64,000 nt of DNA from Streptomyces sp. HPF1205. GTDB lineage: Bacteria; Actinomycetota; Actinomycetes; Streptomycetales; Streptomycetaceae. The stretch covers positions 1 to 64,000 of the forward strand of contig NZ_JAINVH010000032.1 in assembly GCF_020400825.1 (NCBI RefSeq), in the 5' to 3' direction. The notes beneath the pieces are model-generated. The model did no database searches, had not been told where the DNA came from, and saw nothing but the letters and a program-made list of their open reading frames with translations. Position 1 is the stretch's first letter. Each line of letters starts with the position of its first letter. Below are positions 10,233 to 18,871 of this stretch, piece after piece. A program made the translations under genes and the position numbers.

Positions 10233-10542
10233 CGGTTCGCCTGCCGGCGGGGAACCGGGCCGACTGCGGCCAGGTGGGCGGACCCTGCCTGCGGCCGGTG
10301 GCCGGGCCACTTGCGGCCGGTGGCCGGACCCCTGCCTCCGCCCGTGGCCGGAAGCCCTCGCGGCCGGTGGCCGAACCGCGAAAGGGGCTGCCCCTTGCCG
10401 CCGGTGGCGACCTGCCGCACCGTGCCGGCTGGTCGCGCAGTTCCCCGCGCCCCTGGGTACTTCCGGCCGTACCGGCCCCGAAGACGCGTCGCCCCCACCG
10501 GCGCGTAGTGGCCCGCGGTGCCGCCGTCGCCCTCGGCTCGGC
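10233..10542. repeat. Non-coding region with degenerate GCGGCCGGTGGCCGG repeats
   Basis: This 310-base gap between the convergent GH95 and permease genes holds exact copies of GCGGCCGGTGGCCGG at 10291-10305 and 10313-10327, a one-base variant near 10360, and weaker copies near 10342 and 10397. A small hairpin (AAGGGG/CCCCTT) lies near 10382. At 10427-10459 is a GCGCAGTTCCCCGCGCCCCT-containing segment that I recognise as a very common interspersed sequence of Streptomyces genomes. No gene is supported. Confidence 0.7.
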
Positions 10543-11397
10543 CTACTTGGAGAAGCCCGCTGTCAGGCCGGCGATCAGGGGGCGGCGGGCGAGGGCGAAG
10601 AGGGCGACCACGGGCAGGGTGGACAGGACGACCGCCGCCATGGTCGCCGGGACGTCGATGCCGTACTGGCCGCGGTAGAGGGTCAGGGCCAGCGGCAGGA
10701 CGGCCTTGTCGGGGTTCTGGGTGAGGATGAGGGGGAAGAGGAAGCCGTTCCACACCTGCAGGCCGTCGTAGACGGCGACGGTCACCAGGGCGGGCCGGGC
10801 CAGCGGTACGGCGAGCGACCACAGCACACGCCAGTCGGACGCCCCGTCCACCACCATCGCCTCGAACAGCGACCGCGGCACGTCCCGCAGGAAGGTGACG
10901 AGGATCAGGACGGTGAGCGGCAGCGCGAACGCCGCCGAGGGCAGCACGACCGCGAAGAGGTTGTCGTACATGTGCAGCCGGATGATCAGCAGGTAGACCG
11001 GGATGACCACCGCCTGCAGCGGGACGGCCAGGCCCAGCAGGAACAGCCGGAAGTACATCCGGGTCCAGCGCCCGGTGCCGCGCACGATGACGAAGGCGGC
11101 CAGCAGCCCGGAGGCGACGGTCAGGGCGAGGGTGGCCGCGGTGACCACGGCGCTGTTGAGGAGGTAGGTGGAGAAGCCGTTGTCCAGGACGGTCCGGTAG
11201 TTCGCCAGGGTGGGGCGGTGGGGCACCGTCAGCGGGCCCGCGGTGACGTACTGGTCACGGGCCCGCAGGCTCGTGACGACCACCCAGTAGACCGGGACCA
11301 GGACGACCGCGGTCCACAGCAGGGCGGCGCCGCCGGTCGCGGTACGGCGCAGGGCCCGCGCGGCGCGGCGCGCCCGGTCCGCCGTCCCGGCGTTCAC
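10543..11397 (-). CDS. Carbohydrate ABC transporter permease, MalG/CUT1 type
   Basis: Predicted 284 residues, normal for this family. It is one of two membrane subunits of a sugar importer. Six membrane segments are visible, from LLWTAVVLVPVYWVVVTSL to the last near AAVVLSTLPVVALFALA. The EAA loop that contacts the ATPase is FEAMVVDGASDWRVLWSLAVP. GTG 11397 overlaps the TGA of the upstream permease (GTGA) and has AGGAGGG five bases before it, so the pair is translationally coupled. It is the last gene of the binding-protein/permease operon. No ATPase gene is adjacent; a shared MsiK-like ATPase elsewhere is likely, as in other Streptomyces CUT1 systems. Confidence 0.9.
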   Translation of the reverse strand: MNAGTADRARRAARALRRTATGGAALLWTAVVLVPVYWVVVTSLRARDQYVTAGPLTVPHRPTLANYRTVLDNGFSTYLLNSAVVTAATLALTVASGLLAAFVIVRGTGRWTRMYFRLFLLGLAVPLQAVVIPVYLLIIRLHMYDNLFAVVLPSAAFALPLTVLILVTFLRDVPRSLFEAMVVDGASDWRVLWSLAVPLARPALVTVAVYDGLQVWNGFLFPLILTQNPDKAVLPLALTLYRGQYGIDVPATMAAVVLSTLPVVALFALARRPLIAGLTAGFSK

Positions 11398-12446
11398 ACG
11401 CCCTCCTGACGGCTGTCCATCCGGTGGAAGCCGGACAGGCGGGTGGTCAGCAGCGACAGGCCGAGGCCGATCACCACGAGCAGGGTGGCCACCGCGCTCG
11501 CCCGGCCCATGTCGTGCGCCTGGAAACCGGTGAGGTACATCGCCAAGGGCAGGACGCGGGTCGCGGTGCCCGGGCCGCCGGTCCCGCTGGACAGGACGAA
11601 GATCAGGTCGAAGGAGGTCAGCGAGCCGACCAGCACGAGCGTGGTCGAGGTGACGAGGGTGTACCGCAGCTGGGGCAGGGTGATCCGCAGGAAGCGGGCG
11701 CACGGCCCGGCGCCGTCGATGGCGGCGGCCTCGTACAAGGCGGCCGGGATCTGCCGCAGCCCGGCCTGGTAGAGCAGCGCGTGGAAGGGGACGAACTGCC
11801 AGGCGATCACGAAGACCACCGTGTAGAGGGCCAGGTGCGGCGAGCCCAGCAGCGGCCGGGCCAGCCAGTGCAGGCCGGGGGTGGTGCCGAGGCCGAAGGC
11901 GGGGTCGAGCAGGGACTGCCAGGTCAGCCCGACGGCCACGGCGGACAGCAGCAGCGGCAGGAACCACAGGACCGCGAGAAGCGACCGCCACCGGCCGCGC
12001 GGGGCCTGGAAGAGGCCGAGCGCGAGCGCGAGCGGGGTCTGGACGAGCCAGCTCACCGCCATCACCTTGACCGTGAGCCACAGGGCCTGCCAGGTGGCGC
12101 CGTCGGTGAGCACGCCGTGCCAGTCGGCGCCGCCCGCCCAGCTCAGCGGGCCGAGCCCGTCCCACCGGGAGACGCTGAGCGCCGCCACGCCGGCCAGCGG
12201 CACCAGCGCGAACAGGCCGAAGAGGATCAGGGCGGGGGCCGCCATGAGCACCGCGCTGCCGCGCCCGCTGCCCCGTCCGCGCCGCCCGCGGGCCCGCCCG
12301 CCCGGCGCGGACCGCGCGGACCGCGTGCCCTGCGTGACCCCCGCGGCCTGAGCCGCCTGCGCGGCCCGATCGCCCTGCACGGCCTCCGCGGCCCGTACCG
12401 GCGCCTGCGGCGACCCGGGCCGGCGCCCTCGTACCACGGCCGCCAT
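11394..12446 (-). CDS. Carbohydrate ABC transporter permease, MalF/UgpA type
   Basis: Predicted 350 residues. A basic, low-complexity cytoplasmic N-terminus (about 60 residues, GRARGRRGRGSGRGS) precedes six membrane segments, the first being LMAAPALILFGLFALVPLAG. The EAA loop is YEAAAIDGAGPCARFLRITLP. ATG 12446 shares one base with the TGA of the binding protein (TGATG) and has GAGG eight bases upstream; an in-frame GTG lies directly before it. With its partner it would form the translocation channel for a mono- or oligosaccharide. From the neighbouring enzymes a fucosylated or arabinosylated oligosaccharide is plausible, but that is inference. Confidence 0.9.
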   Translation of the reverse strand: MAAVVRGRRPGSPQAPVRAAEAVQGDRAAQAAQAAGVTQGTRSARSAPGGRARGRRGRGSGRGSAVLMAAPALILFGLFALVPLAGVAALSVSRWDGLGPLSWAGGADWHGVLTDGATWQALWLTVKVMAVSWLVQTPLALALGLFQAPRGRWRSLLAVLWFLPLLLSAVAVGLTWQSLLDPAFGLGTTPGLHWLARPLLGSPHLALYTVVFVIAWQFVPFHALLYQAGLRQIPAALYEAAAIDGAGPCARFLRITLPQLRYTLVTSTTLVLVGSLTSFDLIFVLSSGTGGPGTATRVLPLAMYLTGFQAHDMGRASAVATLLVVIGLGLSLLTTRLSGFHRMDSRQEGV

Positions 12447-13804
12447 CACGGCACCTCGCTCATGGCCGCGCCGAACTCCTCGGGCCGGATCTGTCCCAGC
12501 AGGGAGCGGTCCACGCCGGTCAGCACCGGGTCGGCCCGGCGCGAGGGCAGGTCCTGGTCCCAGGAGAGCTGGAAGCCGGGCGCCTTTCGCACCAGGGCGT
12601 ACACGAACCGCAGCCAGGCCCTGTCGGGCGTGGCGACCGCCGCGAGCTTCGGCTCCAGGCCGGTGACCGGCGGTACGCTCCCGGCGGCGAGGTAGGCGTC
12701 CTGCTGCGTGCCGTTCATGACGTAGTCCTTGAGGAAGGCCAGCGCCGCCGCCTTGTGGGTGCTCGCCGCGTTGAGCGACAGGTAGTTGGCGGGGCCGCCG
12801 ACGAGGTCGCCGGGCTCGCCCCTGCCGCCGGCCACGGTGGGGAAGGTGGTCCAGCCGAGGCCGCCGCCGGAGACGAAGGAGGGCGCGGCGGCGGCGATGT
12901 TGGCGTACTCCCAGGTGCCCATGACCTCCATGGCCGCCTTGCCGGTGTAGAGCAGGGCCGTGGCGACGCCTTGGTCGTACGTCATGCCGGAGGCGTTGCC
13001 GCCGAAGGCGCCGGCCCTGGCGAGGGTCTGCAGGTCCCGGTCGGCCTCGGTGACCGCCGGGTCCTTCCAGGCGGAGGCGTCCCCGGCGGCGATCCTGGTG
13101 AAGACCGACGAGCCGCCCACCCGGTCGAGCAGGTACTCCATGTACATCAAGGTGGGCCACCTGTCGTTGGCCGCGAGCGAGAGCGGCACGACGCCTCTGG
13201 CCTTCAGGACGCGCACGTCGGCGAGCAGTTCCGCGTACGTCGCCGGCGGCCGCAGCCCGGCGGCGGCCATCACCTTCTTGTTGTAGTAGAGGACGACGGG
13301 CGCGAGCCCGTTGCACGGCACCCCGTAGACCTTCCCGCGGAAGGCGGCCGAGCGCATGACGGCCGGCATGAACCGCCCGGCGCCCACGGCCGCCGGGGGC
13401 AGGGCGGCCACCTTCCCGGCGCCGACGTAGTCGTCGAGGGCCCCGCCGCCCCAGTTGAAGAAGAGGTCCGGGGCGCGGCCGGCACCGAAGGCGATCCGCA
13501 GTTTCTGCTTGTAGTCGTCGTTGGCGTACAGCCGCAGTGTGATCTTCTGCCGCGGGTGGTCCTGGTTCCAGGCGGCCACGGCCCGCGCGAGGATCGTCTG
13601 GTCGGACAGCGCCCACAGCGTGAGCCCGCGCGCCGGGGAGCCCGCCGCCGCGCTGCCCGCCGGCCCCGCGGTCCCGCACCCGGCCGCCGCCAGGAGCGCG
13701 GACACGGCGAGCAGGGCCGTACGCACGCGGGTACGGGTACGGGCACGCGTGCGGCCATGGGTACGGGCGCGTGCGGGGACGCCGGGGGATCTGATCACGT
13801 GCAT
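12446..13804 (-). CDS. Extracellular sugar-binding lipoprotein of the ABC transporter
   Basis: Predicted 452 residues, a solute-binding protein of the CUT1 family. The signal peptide has an unusually basic N-terminus (alternating Arg/Thr) and ends at the lipobox LLAAAGC, so Cys43 would be lipidated. The mature part begins GLTLWALSDQTILARAVAAW and keeps the family features GRAPDLFFNWGGG, KVYGVPCNGLAPVVLYYNKK and GKAAMEVMGTWEYAN. ATG 13804 has GAGGAG about ten bases upstream. It starts a three-gene operon whose stop/start codons overlap. The upstream region has 10-bp tandem repeats that may be part of its promoter. Confidence 0.92.
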   Translation of the reverse strand: MHVIRSPGVPARARTHGRTRARTRTRVRTALLAVSALLAAAGCGTAGPAGSAAAGSPARGLTLWALSDQTILARAVAAWNQDHPRQKITLRLYANDDYKQKLRIAFGAGRAPDLFFNWGGGALDDYVGAGKVAALPPAAVGAGRFMPAVMRSAAFRGKVYGVPCNGLAPVVLYYNKKVMAAAGLRPPATYAELLADVRVLKARGVVPLSLAANDRWPTLMYMEYLLDRVGGSSVFTRIAAGDASAWKDPAVTEADRDLQTLARAGAFGGNASGMTYDQGVATALLYTGKAAMEVMGTWEYANIAAAAPSFVSGGGLGWTTFPTVAGGRGEPGDLVGGPANYLSLNAASTHKAAALAFLKDYVMNGTQQDAYLAAGSVPPVTGLEPKLAAVATPDRAWLRFVYALVRKAPGFQLSWDQDLPSRRADPVLTGVDRSLLGQIRPEEFGAAMSEVP

Positions 13805-13820
13805 GGGTTCCGCTCCTCGT

Positions 13821-13921
13821 CGGTCCGGTTCGGTCCGGTTCCGTCAGGTTCCGTCAGGTCCGGCCTGGGTCCAGTCCGGCCCGTTTCGGCCCGGTCAGGT
13901 CCGGCCCGGTCCGGTCCGGCC
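13821..13921. repeat. 10-bp periodic repeats upstream of the transporter operon
   Basis: CGGTCCGGTT occurs twice in tandem (13821-13840), followed by two copies of CCGTCAGGTT/C (13841-13860), then degenerate GGTCCGG units to about 13921. The run lies between the binding-protein start and the divergent gene at 14064. Confidence 0.8.
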
Positions 13922-14050
13922 GGACGTGCGCGTCCGCTCATCGGACAGGCGTGCAGACATGGTCCGCACACGCCGGACAAGGAAGAGGAACGCCCTGGTC
14001 ACAAAATCCTTTCGCCTGCCGGCCGGGACCGTTCCCCGGGCCTTCTCCGT

Positions 14051-14056
14051 TAGGCT
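14051..14056 (+). promoter_or_regulatory. -10 box (TAGGCT) for a leaderless gene at 14064
   Basis: TAGGCT fits TANNNT and is followed by seven bases and ATG 14064. There is no ribosome binding site. No clear -35 hexamer is visible. Confidence 0.5.
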
Positions 14057-14063
14057 CCGGCTC

Positions 14064-14579
14064 ATGGCGAGAGCACGGTTCATCGCGCTGACCACCGCGA
14101 TCGTGGTCCTGGGGGGCGGCGCCGCGGCGATCGTCGAGGTGTCGCAGGGCGGGGGCGGCGGTCACGGCGGCCGTGCGGGCGGCGGCCCGGTGGACCCGGC
14201 CCGGCTCCAGTCGGACATCGCGGCGAAGCTGCCCGCCGGGTGGACCGACACCGTCGACCGCAGCGGCGACACGGTCAATGTCCGCCTGGTGCACGAGGGC
14301 GGGACGAAGGAGCTGCTCGCCGCGATCCACGCGCACAAGATCGTCGACCCGGACGAGCCCGAGATGATGCGGCTGCTGCCGGCCGACCTGTCGGACACCG
14401 GCTACCTCATCCACTACTCCGACACGAAGGACAAGGGCACGCTGCTGCGTGTGGCGGCGGGCAAGGGGCACCCGGGCCCGCATCCGGTGCTGGTGTTCGC
14501 GAGCCGGGAGTTCATCGCCGCCGAGCTCGCGCAGGCGCCGCCGTTCACCCCGACGGCCGTCGTCGTGCCCCTGCCGTGA
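14064..14579 (+). CDS. Membrane-anchored or secreted hypothetical protein
   Basis: Predicted 171 residues; I do not recognise the family. Residues 1-25 are a hydrophobic N-terminal segment (FIALTTAIVVLGGGAAAI), either an anchor or an uncleaved signal. A Gly/His-rich linker leads to a domain from about residue 48 to 171 (DIAAKLPAGWTDTVDRSGDTVNVRLVHEGG; VDPDEPEMMRLLPADLSDTG; VLVFASREFIAAELAQAPPF). The start is chosen because a TAGGCT -10 box sits seven bases upstream, which predicts a leaderless mRNA, and because the hydrophobic segment begins there. It is divergent from the transporter and ends 15 bases from the convergent GH15 gene. Confidence 0.7.
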   Translation: MARARFIALTTAIVVLGGGAAAIVEVSQGGGGGHGGRAGGGPVDPARLQSDIAAKLPAGWTDTVDRSGDTVNVRLVHEGGTKELLAAIHAHKIVDPDEPEMMRLLPADLSDTGYLIHYSDTKDKGTLLRVAAGKGHPGPHPVLVFASREFIAAELAQAPPFTPTAVVVPLP

Positions 14580-14594
14580 GCCGGGCCGCCGCGC

Positions 14595-16529
14595 TCAGCC
14601 CAGCACCCGGTCCAGGTTGAAGGCCGCGCTGATCAGGGACAGGTGGGTGAACGCCTGCGGGAAGTTGCCGAGCTGCTCGCCGGTGGGGCCGATCTCCTCG
14701 GCGTAGAGGCCGACGTGGTTGGCGTACGTCAGCATCTTCTCGAAGGCCAGCCTGGCCTGCTCGGTGCGGCCCGCCCGGGCCAGGGCCTCGACGTACCAGA
14801 AGGAGCAGATGGAGAAGGTGCCCTCGGTGCCGCCCAGGCCGTCCGGGCTGGCGCTCGGGTCGTAGCGGTAGACCAGCGAGTCCGAGACCAGGTCGGCGGT
14901 GAGGGCGTCGAGGGTGGACAGCCACTTGGGGTCGGTCGGCGAGACGAACTTGGCCAGCGGCATCATCAGCAGCGAGGCGTCCAGCACCTCCCCGTCGAGC
15001 CGCTGCACGAACGCGCCGCGCTCGGCCGACCAGCCGCGCCCCATTATCTGCCGGTAGATCGCGTCGCGGGTCTGCCGCCAGCGCGGCAGGTCGGCCGGCA
15101 GGCCGCGGTGGTTGGCCAGCCGTATCGCCCGCTCGATCGCCACCCAGCACATCAGCCGCGAGTAGATGTAGTGCTGCCGGCCGCCGCGCGACTCCCACAC
15201 GCCCTCGTCGGGCTGGTCCCAGTTGTCGCACAGCCAGTCCACGACCACGCCGACCTCGTCCCAGCGGTCGCTGCTGATCGCCCGGCCCCACTTGTCGTAG
15301 AGGTAGACGGAGTCGATGAGCGCGCCGTAGATGTCCAGCTGGAGCTGTCCGGTGGCGGCGTTGCCGACGCGTACGGGGGCGGAGCCGAGGTAGCCCTCCA
15401 GGTGCGGCAGCTCGTACTCGGGCAGGTCCTCGCGGCCGTCGATGCCGTACATGATCTGCAGCGGGCCGCCGGCCAGGGCGCCCGTGGAAGCGCTCGCGCG
15501 TTCGGACAGGAAGTCCATGAACGCCTCGGCCTCGCTGGTGAAGCCCAGCCGGAGCATGGCGTAGACGCAGAAGGCGGCGTCGCGGATCCACACGTAGCGG
15601 TAGTCCCAGTTGCGCTCGCCGCCGATGCGCTCGGGCAGGCTGGTGGTGGGGGCGGCCACGATGGCGCCGGTCGGCGCGTAGGTGAGGAGTTTCAGGGCCA
15701 GCGCCGAGCGGTGCACCATCTCGCGCCAGCGGCCGTGGTAGCGGGACTGGTGCAGCCAGCCGCGCCAGAAGCGGACGGTGGTCTCGAACTCCTCCTCCGC
15801 CTCGGACTGCGGGCACACCCGGGGCAGCTCCGCCTCACCCGCGCCGTCCCCGATCCGGTCCAGCGTGAACACCGCCGACTCCCCCTCCAGGAGCTTGAAG
15901 CGGGCGAAGGCGTCCTGGCCGTCGCACTCCAGCGGGACGGTCGCGGTCAGCGCCATGGACAGCGCGGAGGAGCGGAACACCACGGCCCGGCCGTGCGACT
16001 CGGCGGTGTGCCGGAGGGTGCCGTAGCCGAAGCGGGGGGCGACGCGCGCGCTGAAGGGGAGCGTGCCGCGTACGCAGATGACGCGGCGGATCAGCCGGTG
16101 CATGCCGCTGTCGCCGTCCCCGCGGTCGCCGTCCCCGCGCGCCCGGCGGCCGTCGCCCCCGGCCGGACCGCTCCCGGCCGGATGGCCACCGGCCGGATCG
16201 TCCACGACCGGCATGAAGTCCTGGATCTCGGCCACGCCGTCGGCGGCGAAGAAACGGGTGATCAGTACGTTGGTGTCGGGGAAGTAGAACTGCCGGGTCC
16301 TGGCCGGCACGTCCGCGCTCAGCGCGAAACCGCCGCCCCGCTCGGCGTCCAGGATGCCCGCGAAGACGGCGGGCGAGTCGAAGCGCGGGCAGCAGTACCA
16401 GTCGATGGTGCCGTTCGTGCCGACGAGCGCGGCCGTCCGAAGATCGCCGATCAGTCCGTGCTCGGCGATCGGGAGGTACCGGGCGGACGGCTCGCGCCCG
16501 CGCTCGAATCCGCCCGGCTCGAAGGTCAT
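14595..16529 (-). CDS. GH15 family enzyme (glucoamylase- or trehalase-like)
   Basis: Predicted 644 residues. The N-terminal beta-sandwich begins YLPIAEHGLIGDLRTAALVG and NGTIDWYCCPRFDSPAVFA, both typical of bacterial GH15. The (alpha/alpha)6 barrel has ERNWDYRYVWIRDAAFCVYA and, near the C-terminus, VGLYAEEIGPTGEQLGNFPQ, whose Glu pair should hold catalytic acid residues. Actinobacterial relatives include experimentally shown trehalases, and others cleave alpha-glucans; the sequence alone does not separate them. Residues about 108-150 are a Gly/Asp-rich insertion coded by short tandem repeats. No signal peptide is visible, so it should be cytosolic. It fits the trehalose and glycogen genes further along, although about 15 kb away. 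Confidence 0.85.
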   Translation of the reverse strand: MTFEPGGFERGREPSARYLPIAEHGLIGDLRTAALVGTNGTIDWYCCPRFDSPAVFAGILDAERGGGFALSADVPARTRQFYFPDTNVLITRFFAADGVAEIQDFMPVVDDPAGGHPAGSGPAGGDGRRARGDGDRGDGDSGMHRLIRRVICVRGTLPFSARVAPRFGYGTLRHTAESHGRAVVFRSSALSMALTATVPLECDGQDAFARFKLLEGESAVFTLDRIGDGAGEAELPRVCPQSEAEEEFETTVRFWRGWLHQSRYHGRWREMVHRSALALKLLTYAPTGAIVAAPTTSLPERIGGERNWDYRYVWIRDAAFCVYAMLRLGFTSEAEAFMDFLSERASASTGALAGGPLQIMYGIDGREDLPEYELPHLEGYLGSAPVRVGNAATGQLQLDIYGALIDSVYLYDKWGRAISSDRWDEVGVVVDWLCDNWDQPDEGVWESRGGRQHYIYSRLMCWVAIERAIRLANHRGLPADLPRWRQTRDAIYRQIMGRGWSAERGAFVQRLDGEVLDASLLMMPLAKFVSPTDPKWLSTLDALTADLVSDSLVYRYDPSASPDGLGGTEGTFSICSFWYVEALARAGRTEQARLAFEKMLTYANHVGLYAEEIGPTGEQLGNFPQAFTHLSLISAAFNLDRVLG

Positions 16530-16580
16530 CGCCGGTATGTCATCGCGGCTTTTCCGCGGCGGCGCCCGGTCGGCACCCGG

Positions 16581-16796
16581 TCAGCGCCTGCGGCCGGTGG
16601 TCGCCGACGAGGTCGCCGACGTGTCGAGCACGCAGTCCGAGCCAGGGAAGATCTCCGTCTCCCGGCCGTCCTCGTACCGGACCCGGTACGGAGGCTCGCC
16701 CTCGCGTCCCAGCACCTCCAGCACCTCGGCCCGGTGCTCCGGAGTGCCCACCGTGTGCCCTGTGAAGCGCAGCACGTCGCCCTTGTGCACCTGCAT
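16581..16796 (-). CDS. DUF1918 protein
   Basis: Predicted 71 residues. The first 58 are a complete DUF1918 domain (GDVLRFTGHTVGTPEHRAEV, then YRVRYEDGRETEIFPGSDC), a small SH3-like beta barrel widespread in actinomycetes and of unknown function. The last residues are a Ser/Thr/Arg tail. ATG 16796 has GGGGAG seven bases upstream. It lies 51 bases upstream of the GH15 gene on the same strand, so co-transcription is possible. Confidence 0.85.
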   Translation of the reverse strand: MQVHKGDVLRFTGHTVGTPEHRAEVLEVLGREGEPPYRVRYEDGRETEIFPGSDCVLDTSATSSATTGRRR

Positions 16797-16954
16797 GGTC
16801 CGCTCCCCTCGCGCAGCACGTGCGTCCTGTGCGGTCGTGGAAGACCTCTTTGTCCGAGGGTACGCCTGTACGACCGGTACGACCCGGCGAGCGCGGCGGC
16901 GTCCGTACGGGTGCTTCGCGGCGCGGCTCCGGGGTGCGCCGGTGGACGGGTGCG

Positions 16955-17767
16955 TCAGTGGATGCCGTGGCGGGCCAGCAGCGACGCGAAGGCGGACGCC
17001 GTGAAGAGGGAGTTGGCATCGCTGCCGGTGACCGTGGTGCCGTCGATCTTCACGGTGGGGGTGCCGGTGGCACCGCCGGCGAGGAACGCGGCCTCGGAGC
17101 GGTGGACGAAGGCGAGGTAGCGGTCGGTGGTCACCGCGGCCTTGAAGGCGGGTGTGCTCAGCCCGGGGACCTGGCCCGCCAGGCTGAGCAGGGCGGCGGT
17201 GGTGAAGCCGTCGGCCGACTCGGGCGGCTGGTTGGCGTAGAGCACGTGGTGGTACGCGGGGAAGCGGTTCTCCTGGACGGCCGCGCGCAGGGCGTTGACC
17301 GCGCGGTGCGAGCCGTCACCGCCCGCGGTGCTGTCGATGAACGACGCCAGGACGTAGCGCAGCTGCACGGTGCCCGCCTTGGCCAGCGCGAGGAGCTGGG
17401 CGTCGTTGGCGTCCTCGAACCGCTTGCAGATCGGGCAGCGCGGGTCCTCCTCGATGGTCACCGTGTGCTTGGCGGCCGGGTCGCCCACCACGATCGTGGT
17501 GCCGTCCGCGGCCACCACCGAGGGCAGGCCCCCGGGGGGCGGGGGCGCGGTGGTCGGCGTCTGGGGCGGCGGCGGGGGCGGGGAGGGGACCGCCGTGGGG
17601 TTCGTGGCGCCCGTGGCGCTCGCCGAGGCCCGGCCGCCGGGCCGGGCGGCGTCTGTGTGCCCGCCGCTGCCGCCGCTTCCGCCCGAGCCGCCGCAGGCCG
17701 TGAGCGCGAACGCCATCAGCGCCGCCACCGTACCCGCCGTCATCGCGCCCACTCGCGACCGCCGCAC
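16955..17767 (-). CDS. DsbA/thioredoxin-like disulphide oxidoreductase lipoprotein
   Basis: Predicted 270 residues. A GTG at 17767 begins a signal with lipobox FALTAC (Cys25), then a Gly/Ser and Pro/Thr-rich wall-spanning linker to about residue 80. The thioredoxin-fold domain follows: VTIEEDPRCPICKRFEDAND has the redox CxxC pair (CPIC), and TGTPTVKIDG supplies the cis-proline loop. The inserted helical segment matches the DsbA_2/thioredoxin_4 family. It should act outside the membrane, making or isomerising disulphides in exported proteins, many of which are encoded here (for example the Cys-rich GH54 enzyme). It is monocistronic as far as can be seen. Confidence 0.85.
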   Translation of the reverse strand: MRRSRVGAMTAGTVAALMAFALTACGGSGGSGGSGGHTDAARPGGRASASATGATNPTAVPSPPPPPPQTPTTAPPPPGGLPSVVAADGTTIVVGDPAAKHTVTIEEDPRCPICKRFEDANDAQLLALAKAGTVQLRYVLASFIDSTAGGDGSHRAVNALRAAVQENRFPAYHHVLYANQPPESADGFTTAALLSLAGQVPGLSTPAFKAAVTTDRYLAFVHRSEAAFLAGGATGTPTVKIDGTTVTGSDANSLFTASAFASLLARHGIH

Positions 17768-18042
17768 CGCGCCCCCCGACTCCCGCCCGCCACGCCCGAC
17801 TTGCGGCCGGCACGCCCGTCCTGCCGCTCTGGCCGCGACCCTACCGGAAGGGGCGAGGCGGCGGAGGACGGTTGCGAGCCGGTCGTGTACCGGCTACTCG
17901 TATGCCCGCCGGTCGCGGACGGGCGGGTCGCGTACGGGCCTGCCGGTCGTGCCGTCGACGCGCCCGCTTCCCGGCGAAGGCGGGCGGGGGCGGCGGCGGG
18001 CATCACGCGAGGCCCCTGGTGATCGCCGACGATCGCGGGCGG

Positions 18043-18810
18043 TCACGGCAGGGTGAGGACGCGCGGCCCCTCCTCGGTGACGGCGATGGTGTGCTCCATG
18101 TGGGCGGCGCGGCTGCCGTCGACGGTGCGCAGGGTCCAGCCGTCCGGGTCGACGCGGTACGCGCCGCTGCCGCCCGCCATCAGCATCGGCTCGATGGCCA
18201 GGGTGAGGCCGGGCCGCAAGGGGAAGCCGCGCCCGGGCCTGCCCTGGTTGGGCACGTGCGGGTCCTCGTGCATACGGCGCCCGATGCCGTGGCCGCCGAA
18301 GTCGGCGGGCATGCCGCAGCGCGCGGCGCGGGCCACCGTACCGATCGCGTGCGCGATGTCGCCGAGGCGGTTCCCGGCCGTGGCGGCCGCGATGCCCGCG
18401 TCCAGGGCGCGCCGGGCGGCGGAGACGAGTGCGGTGTCCGCCGGCCTCGGGGCGCCGACGCAGAACGTGATGGCGGCGTCGCCGGTCCAGCCGTCGAGTT
18501 CGGCGCCGCAGTCGACGCTCAGCAGGTCGCCGTCGCGCAGCCGGTAGTCGCCGGGGATGCCGTGGACGACCGCGTCGTTGACGGACGCGCAGATCACCGC
18601 GGGGAACGGTACGGGCGCGAAGGACGGACGGTAGCCGAGGAAGGGCGAGCGGGCACCGGCCCGGCGCAGCACGTCGCGCGCCACCTCGTCCAGCTCCCGC
18701 AGGCTCACCCCGACGGCCGCGGCCTCGCGGGTGGCGGCCAGCGCGTTCGCCACGACGCGGCCGGCCTCGCGCATCGCGTCCAGGGCGTCGGCGCTCTTGA
18801 TCTCGACCAT
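18043..18810 (-). CDS. map: Type I methionine aminopeptidase, second (stand-alone) copy
   Basis: Predicted 255 residues, the full length of type I MetAP, which removes the initiator Met from nascent proteins. The metal ligands are present in order: Asp and Asp in [19 protein letters not shown], His in [15 protein letters not shown], Glu in LAIEPML and Glu in [12 protein letters not shown]. The substrate-binding His is in [12 protein letters not shown] 18810 has GAGGAG seven bases upstream, so I prefer it to an ATG 33 bases earlier. The essential ribosomal-locus copy should lie elsewhere, so this is probably a paralogue. It is divergent from a small XRE regulator across a palindrome that overlaps both promoters, which suggests control by that regulator. 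Confidence 0.9.
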   Translation of the reverse strand: MVEIKSADALDAMREAGRVVANALAATREAAAVGVSLRELDEVARDVLRRAGARSPFLGYRPSFAPVPFPAVICASVNDAVVHGIPGDYRLRDGDLLSVDCGAELDGWTGDAAITFCVGAPRPADTALVSAARRALDAGIAAATAGNRLGDIAHAIGTVARAARCGMPADFGGHGIGRRMHEDPHVPNQGRPGRGFPLRPGLTLAIEPMLMAGGSGAYRVDPDGWTLRTVDGSRAAHMEHTIAVTEEGPRVLTLP

Positions 18811-18846
18811 GGGGGTCTCCTCGACGGGGTCACCGTGTTCCAATTC

Positions 18847-18860
18847 TTATACCGGTATTA
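18847..18860. promoter_or_regulatory. Palindromic operator between map and the XRE regulator
   Basis: TTATACCGGTATTA has a perfect 10-bp core, ATACCGGTAT (18849-18858). It lies in an AT-rich patch of the 61-bp divergent gap and overlaps or abuts candidate -10 boxes for both genes (TAGTAT for the regulator; TATAAG, read on the minus strand, for map). Confidence 0.6.
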
Positions 18861-18864
18861 GTAT
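18859..18864 (+). promoter_or_regulatory. -10 box (TAGTAT) for the leaderless XRE gene
   Basis: TAGTAT is followed by CACGTGC and then ATG 18872, so transcription would start at the initiation codon. Confidence 0.55.
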
Positions 18865-18871
18865 CACGTGC

